NCBI GenBank assembly: GCA_946413655.1
Contig: CAMKLO010000015.1
Location: 1-64,000 of the forward strand
Length of the DNA stretch: 64,000 bases
Reading direction: 5' to 3'
From: an uncultured Fibrobacter sp.
Lineage (GTDB): Bacteria; Fibrobacterota; Fibrobacteria; Fibrobacterales; Fibrobacteraceae
Numbering within the stretch: the stretch's first letter is position 1; every line of letters starts with the position of its first letter. Position numbers and translations under genes: made by a program. Positions 51,000-60,027 of this stretch are shown here, in pieces. The notes under the pieces are model-generated. The model was not told where the DNA came from. It saw only the letters and a list, made by a program, of their open reading frames with translations, and did no database searches.

Positions 51000-51120
51000 G
51001 GTGGTAGGTAATAGGTGATAGGTCTTAGGATTGTCTTGTGGAATATAAGTTTAGGTTTTAAGTTTGTTAGGTGGTTTAGTCGTGACTATAATTCCTAATC
51101 CCTAAAACCTAATGCCTAAT
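51000..51120. repeat. inverted pair of CCTAATACC-type repeats
   Basis: TAGGTGGTAGGTAATAGGTG and ATAGGTCTTAGGA (51000-51030) face TTCCTAATCCCTAAAACC and TAATGCCTAATTA (51088-51121), so the two ends can pair as a long imperfect hairpin. It fills the space between rdgB and the TM2 gene. Confidence 0.6.
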
Positions 51121-51311
51121 TAGTAATGCTCTGGTTTCATGACGATCAGGATGGCGTCAACGACAACTCCTACGCCAAATAACCCTGCGGTGCAAAGCCA
51201 TAGGATTCCTGTCCAAATCTTTCCTTCATAAAAACGGTGCAGTCCCAAGTATCCGAGAAGGATGCAAAGGGCTAGCGCAATCCATTTATTGTGTTCACCT
51301 GTAGAAGGCAT
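51120..51311 (-). CDS. TM2-domain protein
   Basis: The 63-residue protein has two membrane helices (WIALALCILLGYLGLHRFY and a second ending VVVDAILIVM), the TM2 pattern with GxHRFYxG. TM2 proteins are small inner-membrane proteins of unclear role. AAGGAG lies at ideal distance from the ATG at 51311; the frame extends to 51380 but has no ribosome site there. Confidence 0.85.
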   Translation of the reverse strand: MPSTGEHNKWIALALCILLGYLGLHRFYEGKIWTGILWLCTAGLFGVGVVVDAILIVMKPEHY

Positions 51312-51367
51312 AGAAACTCCTTGTTTATTACGAGTATAATTTAGAAAATGTGCGAGCATTAGGCGAT

Positions 51368-51445
51368 GGTTAATAATCAATAGTCAATGGTCTAGGGCAA
51401 ATAGCTAATAACTAAAGACCAATAACCAATGACTATTGACTGATG
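51368..51445. repeat. inverted TCAATAGTCAATGG repeat
   Basis: TAATCAATAGTCAATGGTC faces GACCAATAACCAATGACTATTGA across about 22 bases, an imperfect inverted repeat of the same word-repeat type as at 51000, with different words. It lies between divergent TM2 and AlgX-like genes. Confidence 0.6.
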
Positions 51446-51491
51446 TCCAAAAAATAATAACCAAACATTTATTATAATTCTTTTTGTGAAA

Positions 51492-53456
51492 ATGAAAAAT
51501 ATCTCTATACCTTTTTTGTGCTTTGCGGGGTTTGCCGCAGGCGTGCTTGGCATTACATCTTGTGCTTCTTCGTCCGAGAAGCCTTCTGTTGAGGCTTCTG
51601 GCGAGGTGGAATCTGTCCCGCCGCCGAATTTGCCTTCGGCTTATGCGGCTCCTGTGACGGTTTTTGAATTGCGCGTGCTTGATTTTGACAAGCAAGTGCG
51701 TGTCGTCGAAAAACCGACGCTTGCGGCCCTTGATTTCGCGGCGTATTTTTCGAATCCGATCCGTATGGCGGGTATGGACGAAAAGCCTGAAAATTATACA
51801 GGCAAAATGGCGAACGCAAAACTTGCGGATTACCCGTTCCCGATGCTTGATTCGATTTCGGAATACGAACCGGATTGTGTTGCCGGTGTAACGCCAATCG
51901 CCTGGGAACCGTTTTCGAAGATTCTTTATGCGCAGACTGGTGATGAACAGTTCACAAAATCGTTGAATGAAATTGAAGCTGTGAAGTGGGATGAACCCGA
52001 AGTTTTCCGCGCGTTCCAGACGGTGAACCGCTTGTGGGGCGTTCCCGGAAAGGGCGAAAATCAGGGGAAGGTGGAATGGTGGGTTGAAGTTATGCCTGCG
52101 ATTTGGACGAACCGGGCTCCGTTCTATGGTAAACTCAAGGTCGTCTCTGGCGGCGAAACAGCCGAAGTCCTGAATTACTACATGACTGCCGAGATGAATG
52201 GCGATGAGGCCATGAACTGGGCGCGGACGCTTTCGTCTTACTGGTACCCGACACTGAATACGGATTTGGAACAACATACTCCGGGGGCGATTTGGGAGAA
52301 TTCTAGTGCGAATCGTCCGTTTGCAGTGATGCGTGGAAACCCGATGGGAAAGCCCATGTGGGTGGCGTTTGAAGTGCCTGCGTTCCGCTTGACGGATGAA
52401 CAGCTCCGTGCCGCCGCTGTTGCCGATTCGCTTGCTGCGGCAGGTGAAGTCATTCCTGTGAACCGTACGCTTGATACGAGTTCTTATGCGCGTCTTGAAA
52501 CGCTTGCTTCGCTTGAAAATAGCTGCCCTGCAACGCCTGCGACAAAAAAGTTCCGCGATGCGTTGAAGAAAAAACTTTCGAAACTCCCGAAGGAGCAAAA
52601 TGCGTGGGCCGAAGACGGTATGCTTTGGTTCCGCCGTAACGCAAATTACCTCATTGCGGACAAAATTAGCGGTCAGGATAGCCTCCACAACCCGCTTCCG
52701 CGAATGGTCGAACTCAAGCAGTATCTGGATTCGATGAACGTTCAGCTCTTGGTCGTGCCGATTCCTGTGAAAGAAGAAATCTATGCGGATAAACTTGTGA
52801 AGGGAACGCCTGCGGATTTGTGCGTAAACGTAAACGGTCGTGAATTTATCCGTGAATTGCTTGCGGCTGGAATTGATGTGCTAGACCTTTACCCGTCTTT
52901 GGTGGCGGCTCGCAGTGGTGATGAACCGCCACACTATAGTTACCAGCGTTACGATACGCACTGGGCGTTGCCGGGCATGCTTGCCGCGATGGAACAGCTT
53001 GCTTCCCGCGTGACGCAGTACAGTTGGTATGCGGACGCGAATCCGCAACCGGGTAGCCTTTTGATGAAGGATACGGTCGTGCTCCGCGAAGGCGATCTCG
53101 TTGCTCATTTGCCGGATAAGGAAAAGTCCAAGTATGCCGCCGATACGCTTGCGGGTATGAAAATCTACAAGGGCGATAAGGCTTACAAGGGCGGCAAAAA
53201 TGCTCCGATTCTTTTGATGGGTGATTCGTTTACGGGCGTGTTCGAGTCTGTGGATCAGAAGAGCGGTGGTCCGGGCTCTTTGCTTGCTTATGCGACGGGG
53301 CTTGACGTGCAAGTGCTTACGAGCTGGGGTGGCGGCCCTGGTGTTCGCAGCCGCTTGAAGAAAATGAAAAAGGACATGCAGAGCAAACGCCTCGTGATTT
53401 ACATGATGACCGCTCGCGACTTCTGGCAAAGCCCGATGGAATGGGACGGAATTTAG
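51492..53456 (+). CDS. AlgX/AlgJ-like SGNH-domain lipoprotein
   Basis: The 654-residue lipoprotein (signal ending GITSC) has an extended N-terminal half and, from about residue 375, an AlgX/AlgJ-like SGNH domain: MLWFRRNANYL, LLVVPIPVKEEIYADKL, YDTHWALPGM with a DxHW pair and APILLMGDSFTG with a likely nucleophile Ser in GDSF. AlgX and AlgJ O-acetylate alginate, so acyl transfer to an exported glycan is a reasonable guess. Its stop TAG is supplied by the repeat element at 53452. The transglutaminase-like gene follows. Confidence 0.78.
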   Translation: MKNISIPFLCFAGFAAGVLGITSCASSSEKPSVEASGEVESVPPPNLPSAYAAPVTVFELRVLDFDKQVRVVEKPTLAALDFAAYFSNPIRMAGMDEKPENYTGKMANAKLADYPFPMLDSISEYEPDCVAGVTPIAWEPFSKILYAQTGDEQFTKSLNEIEAVKWDEPEVFRAFQTVNRLWGVPGKGENQGKVEWWVEVMPAIWTNRAPFYGKLKVVSGGETAEVLNYYMTAEMNGDEAMNWARTLSSYWYPTLNTDLEQHTPGAIWENSSANRPFAVMRGNPMGKPMWVAFEVPAFRLTDEQLRAAAVADSLAAAGEVIPVNRTLDTSSYARLETLASLENSCPATPATKKFRDALKKKLSKLPKEQNAWAEDGMLWFRRNANYLIADKISGQDSLHNPLPRMVELKQYLDSMNVQLLVVPIPVKEEIYADKLVKGTPADLCVNVNGREFIRELLAAGIDVLDLYPSLVAARSGDEPPHYSYQRYDTHWALPGMLAAMEQLASRVTQYSWYADANPQPGSLLMKDTVVLREGDLVAHLPDKEKSKYAADTLAGMKIYKGDKAYKGGKNAPILLMGDSFTGVFESVDQKSGGPGSLLAYATGLDVQVLTSWGGGPGVRSRLKKMKKDMQSKRLVIYMMTARDFWQSPMEWDGI

Positions 53457-53562
53457 ACGAAAGAACGCTCGCGATGCTCGCTACAGACGAAAGACTAGAG
53501 ATGGTTTGAATATGCAAAAGAGTAATAATCTATTGTCTTTCGTCTCTCGTCTTTTGTCTAAA
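53452..53562. repeat. complete TTTAGACGAAAGA-family element spanning two gene ends
   Basis: The element begins TTTAGACGAAAGA (53452) and ends TCTTTTGTCTAAA (53550-53562), near-perfect 13-bp inverted ends. Its left arm continues CTACAGACGAAAGACTAGAG, the right has TCTTTCGTCTCTCGTC. It supplies the TAG stop of the AlgX-like gene (53454-53456), and its interior and right arm include the ATG at 53512 and about the first 17 codons of the next gene. Confidence 0.82.
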
Positions 53563-54273
53563 CTATTCTGGCCGGCGTTAATTATAGCCTTTGTAATCGC
53601 GCTTTCGTTGATTCTTTGGAGCGGGCGTCCCGAAAAAATGAGCTATCGTGCGATGGCATGCGCTTTCGAAGAACGTTCGCCTTCTTGCCTTGATTCTATC
53701 CGAGACTGGCACGAAGGCCTTGCGTACTTTGATAGCAGCATTGCGGCGACTCATGATACTTTAAATTCCCTCAAGAGTTTGTTGTGGACCTTTTGGAACA
53801 TCGAATTTGCCGGGGCAGGCGAGGCTTCGGTTACAAAAGATGCCGTGCTCCCGTTACGCGTTCTGGAAAATCGAAAATCGGGCTGCATGGGACTTTCGTG
53901 GCTAGCGCTTATGGTGGCGGAATCACGCGATTTGCAACTTGATGCCATCTTGTTGCCGGGGCATGTTTTTTTGCGCTACAATTCCGCGAACGGATCTACG
54001 AATTTGGAACCTAACCGTCGAGGTTTTTCTTACACGGACGCGGAATATCGCGAAAAGTATAAAAATGGAAACTGGACCGGGCTGGAGTTTCGACCGCTAG
54101 AACCTCAAGAGTTCATTGGGCTTGCCGCTTTTGACATTGGCAACTTGTACCTTGAAAATGACCTGCGTCGAGCGCTTACCTGGTACCGGATGGCCGAAGA
54201 ATTTTTCCCAAATTATCCGGGGATTCGGGCCAATCAGTTGATTGCAAAAAGTCGTTTACCTGATTCAATGTGA
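53512..54273 (+). CDS. transglutaminase-like membrane-anchored protein
   Basis: The 253-residue protein has one N-terminal membrane segment (LFWPALIIAFVIALSLIL) and a SirB1/transglutaminase-like region with Cys in RKSGCMGLSWLALMVAESR (near 125) and His in LPGHVFLRY (near 151), then a tail with a tetratricopeptide-like helical pair. Such folds cleave or form amide bonds; the function is unknown. The first 17 or so codons (LLSFVSRLLSKL) come from the repeat element. An in-frame TTG at 53506 is rejected. It is followed by a TIGR02171 array. Confidence 0.7.
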   Translation: MQKSNNLLSFVSRLLSKLFWPALIIAFVIALSLILWSGRPEKMSYRAMACAFEERSPSCLDSIRDWHEGLAYFDSSIAATHDTLNSLKSLLWTFWNIEFAGAGEASVTKDAVLPLRVLENRKSGCMGLSWLALMVAESRDLQLDAILLPGHVFLRYNSANGSTNLEPNRRGFSYTDAEYREKYKNGNWTGLEFRPLEPQEFIGLAAFDIGNLYLENDLRRALTWYRMAEEFFPNYPGIRANQLIAKSRLPDSM

Positions 54274-54371
54274 TTTTTTTGTTATATCACAGTTTTTACT
54301 GCTTCTTAATGGGTTTCCAAGCGCATTTCTTGTTGGCTTTTTCTTCTTTAAAAAACTATTTTTAAGGAGAA

Positions 54372-57221
54372 ATGTTTAAGTCCAAGTGTTGGAATCGTTC
54401 TTGCCTTTTGGCCAAGGTACTTTTTTTAGTATCGTTTTTTTTCTTTGTTTCCGGATGCGATACTTTTTTTGGAGACCATGTTTGGTTAAATGCTCCGGTT
54501 GAAATGGATAGTTCCCATGATGGACTTGTCCTTATCAAGGCTTCGAAAATCAAGAATTCAAGTGGCGGTGCACTTGTTTTTTTGGGGACGTATCTTGCTG
54601 CGGCCAAAGCAAATGAACGCCCGCAATTGCGTGCAGCCCTGAATTATGATTTTTCGTTGGGCAAGCACGAGGTCACCTGTGCCGAATTCAAAAGTGTCAT
54701 GGGAACCACTTTTGACGAACGATGCAAGGGGAAGAATTCGGATTTGTTGCCGGTGACGAAGGTGACATATTTCGATGTCGTCTTATTTGCCAATGAACGC
54801 AGCAAGCGTGAAGGGTACGATACCGCTTATTCTTATTCGTCGTTGAATTTCGATGCTTCTGGGAATTGCATTTCGATGGAAGGGCTTGTTTTTCATCCTG
54901 AAGTGGATGCGTATCGCATGCCGACCGAAGCGGAATGGATGATGGCCGCAGATAGGGAATGGAATCCGTCCGGAGAATGGAACGCTATAAATTCCGGTTT
55001 TGAACCGAAAAACGTTTGTTCATATGCTAGGCTTCGCGGTGATTTTTGTGATATGGGCGGAAATGTCAAGGAGTGGGTTTCGGATTGGCTAGGTTACTAT
55101 AAGGATACGACCATTACGAATTATGTTGGTGCTCCGGATGGTGGTGTTCAAGGTGAACGTGTTATCAAGGGTGGCTGTTACCGCAACGAACCTTCTGCAA
55201 TCAAGCCTTATAATCGTGGTGATGTCTATATTGTGACATCTTCGACCAAGTCCGATTATTTGGGATTTCGCATTGCTTTTGGCAAAATCCCGGATGCGGT
55301 TTGGATGGGCCGTGACGGGAAGGTGCGCGGTAGCAGAATCATTCCGATGGCAAGTGCTTCTGTGGTCAAGGAAAATATCGGGACGTACCGTACAAAATTA
55401 GTTTTCCGCAATGACGTTTCGGGAAACTTGGCGTATGTTGATTATGTAAATGGAACTTTGTTCGTGACAGAACTTGCGGATTCTCTCGATTTGTATCACC
55501 CAGATATTTCTCCTGATGGAAGACTGGTGGCCTACTGCACAGGAATGGAGGGCGTTTCTGGAAAATCGTCCGTTTATATTCGTCCGCTTTCTGTGAGTTC
55601 CACAAAACCCATTAAACTGAACATCAAGGGGAACGCCTCGATTCCTCGGTGGCGTGTACTTGATAATGGAGACACAGTAATTGTTTATGTGTCCGATGCT
55701 GGGAACAATAAGGACGCGTCTTCGTTTAAATCCAAGAGTACGTGGCAGGTGAAGTATGCTCGGGGGCGCTTTGGAACTCCCAAAAAACTTTTCGATGGGG
55801 CGTATCACGGTGGCGTTTCGGATGACAATAGGCTTGCTGTGACTGGTGCTCGCTTGTTGAGGGCTCATGTCGCCAGTCCTGGCGGAACGCTTGCAGGTGG
55901 CTACGATACGGTATGGTACAATGGCGAGCAGGCTTGTAACGTGTCTCTTGCTCAAGACGGTACGAAACGTGTGGCGTTCCTCGATTTTGGCGGAAAGACT
56001 GGTGCAAAATTTGTGGGTAAAAGCTATGCGACGCATGAACGTTTGTTGATTGCCGATAGTATGGGGCGTCTGATCAAGTCTATCGCGGCCCCGGACGGTT
56101 ATGCTTTTGACCATTCGGAATGGGCGTTGAATCAAGTTGGGGATCCTCAGGGAGGCTTTATTGTCGCCACGCTCACGAACGCGAGTGGAGCGCATTTAAA
56201 AATTGTCCTGGTGAATGTGAAGGATGGCTCTGTTCTGGATTTGGTAAATGGCGATGAACTTTGGCACCCGAGTCTTTGGCATAAAAATTTCGTTGTACCT
56301 AAAACCGCTGCACTTGACCCCGATAGTGCGGGTATTTATTTGAATCCGTCGGATAAATGGGAGTCCGTCATTATGCGGTTTAAGATGGAACTCCTTTGGA
56401 AGTACCGTGATTCTGCCAATGTCGCTATTTTGGGCTCGTCTAGGCCGATGTTCGGTGTGAGCCCAAGCGAATTGGATGAACAGTTCTTTGCCGTGAATTT
56501 TGGACAAACTCCTAATTCGATTTACACGTCAAGAGACTTTTTAGACCGTTATATTTTCAATCACATGAAAAAATTGAAATATCTGGTAGTTTCCCTTGAT
56601 ATCGATTTTTGGCACAAAATAGATGGCCCTGATGGAGACAACTTCTTCTATACGGATTTTGACAATTATCCAGGCTATGTGTATGATGCCAATCATGATT
56701 ACTGGAAAGATGGATACCCTGATGGATTGTTGGAATATACGGAAAATTCAGTGGGTTCTTCGGATGAATCCTGTTACTTGAAAGACCGAGGTCGTTATAC
56801 CAATACAGTCTGCCATTCGTGGCGTGATGAACCTGAAATTGAACAGGACAGCATGTATTTAGATGAACATAAAAATTTGATTGACGATAGCAAGGCTGCA
56901 CTTATTTCGATTATCAAAGAGGCGGCAAAACGCGATATTCGTGTAGTCGGACTTATTTTCCCGCAAAGTCCGGCGTATGCGAAAACGGGGGTGTTTGGCC
57001 GTTATGGACTTCGTCGCAGTACTGCAAAAAAACTAATTGATGAACTTAAGGCTTTGAATAAAAAGTACCCGAATTTTGTGTTGATGGATGAAAACAAGAT
57101 GGGAAAACACAACTATTCGAATTCGATGGCCGTAGATGAAGATCATCTTTGTTCTGGTGGTAGTGTTATTTTGACTTCTCATTTGAATGATCTCTTGTTG
57201 TCTTGGGAGAAGAAAAAATGA
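54372..57221 (+). CDS. TIGR02171 family lipoprotein (FGE-like, beta-propeller, SGNH-like), copy 1
   Basis: The 949-residue lipoprotein (FFFVSGC) has three parts. A formylglycine-generating-enzyme-like (SUMF1) domain spans about 50-310 with FSLGKHEVTCAEF, YRMPTEAEWM, GGNVKEWVSDW and SDYLGFRIAFG. A TolB-like beta-propeller (about 320-650) has LYHPDISPDGRLVAY and IPRWRVLDNGDTVIVYVSD. The C-terminal third has AILGSSRPMFGV (Ser near 687) and VDEDHLCSGG, like an SGNH hydrolase. The whole is the Fibrobacter TIGR02171 family. AAGGAG is only two bases from the ATG, an unusually short spacing. Its stop overlaps copy 2 as ATGA. Confidence 0.88.
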   Translation: MFKSKCWNRSCLLAKVLFLVSFFFFVSGCDTFFGDHVWLNAPVEMDSSHDGLVLIKASKIKNSSGGALVFLGTYLAAAKANERPQLRAALNYDFSLGKHEVTCAEFKSVMGTTFDERCKGKNSDLLPVTKVTYFDVVLFANERSKREGYDTAYSYSSLNFDASGNCISMEGLVFHPEVDAYRMPTEAEWMMAADREWNPSGEWNAINSGFEPKNVCSYARLRGDFCDMGGNVKEWVSDWLGYYKDTTITNYVGAPDGGVQGERVIKGGCYRNEPSAIKPYNRGDVYIVTSSTKSDYLGFRIAFGKIPDAVWMGRDGKVRGSRIIPMASASVVKENIGTYRTKLVFRNDVSGNLAYVDYVNGTLFVTELADSLDLYHPDISPDGRLVAYCTGMEGVSGKSSVYIRPLSVSSTKPIKLNIKGNASIPRWRVLDNGDTVIVYVSDAGNNKDASSFKSKSTWQVKYARGRFGTPKKLFDGAYHGGVSDDNRLAVTGARLLRAHVASPGGTLAGGYDTVWYNGEQACNVSLAQDGTKRVAFLDFGGKTGAKFVGKSYATHERLLIADSMGRLIKSIAAPDGYAFDHSEWALNQVGDPQGGFIVATLTNASGAHLKIVLVNVKDGSVLDLVNGDELWHPSLWHKNFVVPKTAALDPDSAGIYLNPSDKWESVIMRFKMELLWKYRDSANVAILGSSRPMFGVSPSELDEQFFAVNFGQTPNSIYTSRDFLDRYIFNHMKKLKYLVVSLDIDFWHKIDGPDGDNFFYTDFDNYPGYVYDANHDYWKDGYPDGLLEYTENSVGSSDESCYLKDRGRYTNTVCHSWRDEPEIEQDSMYLDEHKNLIDDSKAALISIIKEAAKRDIRVVGLIFPQSPAYAKTGVFGRYGLRRSTAKKLIDELKALNKKYPNFVLMDENKMGKHNYSNSMAVDEDHLCSGGSVILTSHLNDLLLSWEKKK

Positions 57222-60025
57222 GAAGTGGTGCTTTGAAAAATTGGTTTTGGTTTGCGGTATTTTTTTTATCTGCAACCATTGGAATCTCATGTTCCGAAAA
57301 TGACGAATTTCCGTTTAATCAATTATATTCATCTGCACAATCTTCTTCTTCTTCTTCTATAATGTCTTCTTCTGCTGCAGAGATTTCTTCGTCTTCTAAA
57401 AATCATGAAGGCTTTGTTCTCATCAATGCTAAAGGAAAATCGACGTATTTGGGTACGGATGAAAAAGGGGTGCGTAAGAGTGAAACTCCAAAAATGGAAG
57501 TCAAGTTTACATATGATTTTTATATCGCCGAACATGAGGTGACGCGTGGCGAGTACAATGCTTTGCGTGAAAAATTTGGTGGTGAATGCGACGGAAAATG
57601 CAGTGATAGCATTCCTGTGACTAACGTAACGTTTTTTGATGCCGTGCTTTACGCGAACGCCAAGAGCAAGGCCGAAAATCTCGATACCGTTTATACGTAC
57701 AAAAGTGCCTCGTTTAGTGAATCGGGCAGTTGCAATGAACTAGTCGGTTTTGCTTTCCATGAAAATGTGAATGGTTACCGCCTACCGACAGAGGCCGAAT
57801 GGGTCTATGTCGCAAGCCAGGGTTGGAATCCTGAATATGGCTGGAATAGTGAAAATTCAGGACATGAAATTCATGATGTAATGAAGTTGCCTGCTAATGG
57901 CTTTGGTGTTTACGATATGGCGGGAAACGCTGTAGAATGGGTGAATGACTGGTTGACCTATTTTAGAACGGAACCGCTAACGAATTTTGTGGGGGGATCC
58001 GATGGCGGAAGCCTTGGTGAACGCGTTGTGAAGGGGGGAAGTTTCAGAAATGAAATCTTGATGATAAATACTTATACTCGTGGCGATATTTATACGATAA
58101 CGTCTTCGACGAAAGGGGATTATCTTGGATTCCGCTTGGCGTTTGGGGCTATTCCAAAAGCTACATGGCTTGATGAGAGCGGTACTGCCAAGGAATCAGT
58201 GATAAATGTTTCAACGGAAACTTATGAACTAAAACATTTGACAGGTACGTTTGAAAACAAACTTGTATTCCGTGACGATGTTACAGGTCATTTGTCCTAT
58301 ATCGATTTTGGACTGGGGCTTAACTCGATAGTGGAAATCAAGGATTCCTTGCGGGCTTATCACCCAGACATTTCGCCGGATGGAAAGCGAGTGGCTTTCT
58401 GTACAGGAACTGAAGGTGTTTCGGGAAAGTCTAGCGTTTATGTGCGAAATCTTGATGAAACGGGATCTGGGCTTGTTAAACTGGATGTTGAAAATGCTGC
58501 GATTCCACGTTGGCGCGTTCTGGAAAATGGCGATACCGTCATAGTTTATGTATCAAGCGCTGCTAATAATAAGGACAATGCTTCGTTTGCAGAGATGAGT
58601 ACATGGCAAGTCTCGTTTTCCAATGGAAAATTTGCAACTCCGCAAAAGTTGTTCGATGGCGCATATCATGGCGGGGTGAGTGATGATGGAACTCTTGCCG
58701 TAACGGGTGCAAGGCTTTTGCGTGTACGTCTTGCCGATAGCGGAAATGTTCTTGCCAATGTACACGATACCGTGTGGTATGGTGGCGAACAGGCTTGCAA
58801 TGTTTCCCTTGCCAATGATGGTAGTAAACGTACGCTGTTTCTTGATTTTGGCGGAAAGACCGGAGCTGCATTTGTGGGGCAATCTTACCGTACTCACGAA
58901 CGTCTTTTGGTCATGAATGCAAAAGGTGAACTTATCCAAAGTATTGCGGCTCCGCAAGGCTATACGTTTGACCATACGGAATGGGTGCTGGGCGGTTCAA
59001 ATTTTGCAGTAGCATCGCTTGTGAATTTGAACGGTGCTCATCAAAAAATTGTACTGATCGATTTGACAAAGGGAACGGTGAATGCAATAGCGGAAGGCGA
59101 TGAACTTTGGCATCCGTGTCTTTGGCATTCAAGAATTAATTTCAATAGTGAAAATCTTGATACGGATAGTGCGGGCATCTATTACACTCCCAGTGCTTAC
59201 TACAGTGCGCTAGAGCTTCGCGTAAAAATGGAGCGGTTCTGGGAAAATCGAGACAAGATTACTGCAGTAGCGCTTGGTTCGTCAAGGACTATGTTTGGGC
59301 TCTACGATAAGGAAATTACTTCTTATAATTTGTTGAATATGTCATTCTCCAATGCGCAGATGACCGGAATAAATTATCTATTTACGAACTATGTAATGAA
59401 TCATCTCAAAAATTTAAAGGTTTTAGTGATTGAAATGTCCCCGGACTTTTTATGGTATCCTGGTTTTGCTACGTGGACTGATGCTATTTATGACAAAGTT
59501 CCGGGCTTCAAATATGACGAAAACCATAAGTTCTGGGTTGATGGCTTGCCTGACCATTTTATCGATGCACTAAAGGTGACTCCACGTCCGGAAACAGCTT
59601 TGATGCATCCGTACAATTTGGATGATTTCTTGTTGCCGACTATAGAATGGGGACCACCAGTTTTTATTAGGGATACGACTGAACAAAATTTTGATTTTCC
59701 GGTTTATTTAGAAAACTTTAACACCTTCAAGCAGATTGTAGCGACAGCTCGTGCAAGGAATATCAAGGTTGTTGTAACGGTTATGCCTCAGGATCCTGCG
59801 TATAGCAAAACTGGAGCGTTTGGTGTCTATGGACCAAGAAGAAGCGTTGCCTACAATGTCTTGGATACGGTTAAAAGTCTTGATGTTGTATTTTTTGATG
59901 AAAATAAATTTGGTAATCATGATTACACGGATGAAATGGCGTATAATGTTGATCACTTGAGTACTTTGGGCGCAAAGCAGTTTACGCATCGGTTGGATTC
60001 TTTACTTTCAACGTTAGGAGAATGA
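57218..60025 (+). CDS. TIGR02171 family lipoprotein, copy 2
   Basis: The 935-residue paralogue has a lipoprotein-like signal (TIGISC), a Ser-rich linker (about 33-55), and then the same three-part layout: YIAEHEVTRGEYN, YRLPTEAEWVYVAS and GNAVEWVNDWL in the FGE-like domain; AYHPDISPDGKRVAF in the propeller; ALGSSRTMFGLY and NVDHLSTLGAKQFTHRL in the SGNH-like part. Its ATG at 57218 overlaps the copy 1 stop with AGAAG upstream. Copies 2 and 3 are nearer to each other in the propeller than to copy 1 (for example LDVENAAIP and LDVSSAAIP). The end overlaps copy 3. Confidence 0.87.
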   Translation: MRSGALKNWFWFAVFFLSATIGISCSENDEFPFNQLYSSAQSSSSSSIMSSSAAEISSSSKNHEGFVLINAKGKSTYLGTDEKGVRKSETPKMEVKFTYDFYIAEHEVTRGEYNALREKFGGECDGKCSDSIPVTNVTFFDAVLYANAKSKAENLDTVYTYKSASFSESGSCNELVGFAFHENVNGYRLPTEAEWVYVASQGWNPEYGWNSENSGHEIHDVMKLPANGFGVYDMAGNAVEWVNDWLTYFRTEPLTNFVGGSDGGSLGERVVKGGSFRNEILMINTYTRGDIYTITSSTKGDYLGFRLAFGAIPKATWLDESGTAKESVINVSTETYELKHLTGTFENKLVFRDDVTGHLSYIDFGLGLNSIVEIKDSLRAYHPDISPDGKRVAFCTGTEGVSGKSSVYVRNLDETGSGLVKLDVENAAIPRWRVLENGDTVIVYVSSAANNKDNASFAEMSTWQVSFSNGKFATPQKLFDGAYHGGVSDDGTLAVTGARLLRVRLADSGNVLANVHDTVWYGGEQACNVSLANDGSKRTLFLDFGGKTGAAFVGQSYRTHERLLVMNAKGELIQSIAAPQGYTFDHTEWVLGGSNFAVASLVNLNGAHQKIVLIDLTKGTVNAIAEGDELWHPCLWHSRINFNSENLDTDSAGIYYTPSAYYSALELRVKMERFWENRDKITAVALGSSRTMFGLYDKEITSYNLLNMSFSNAQMTGINYLFTNYVMNHLKNLKVLVIEMSPDFLWYPGFATWTDAIYDKVPGFKYDENHKFWVDGLPDHFIDALKVTPRPETALMHPYNLDDFLLPTIEWGPPVFIRDTTEQNFDFPVYLENFNTFKQIVATARARNIKVVVTVMPQDPAYSKTGAFGVYGPRRSVAYNVLDTVKSLDVVFFDENKFGNHDYTDEMAYNVDHLSTLGAKQFTHRLDSLLSTLGE

Positions 60026-60027
60026 AT

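Noticed and set aside
51405..52688. Minus-strand open frame of about 427 codons, Arg- and His-rich
   Set aside because: It is antisense to the AlgX-like gene and has the composition of a reversed frame.
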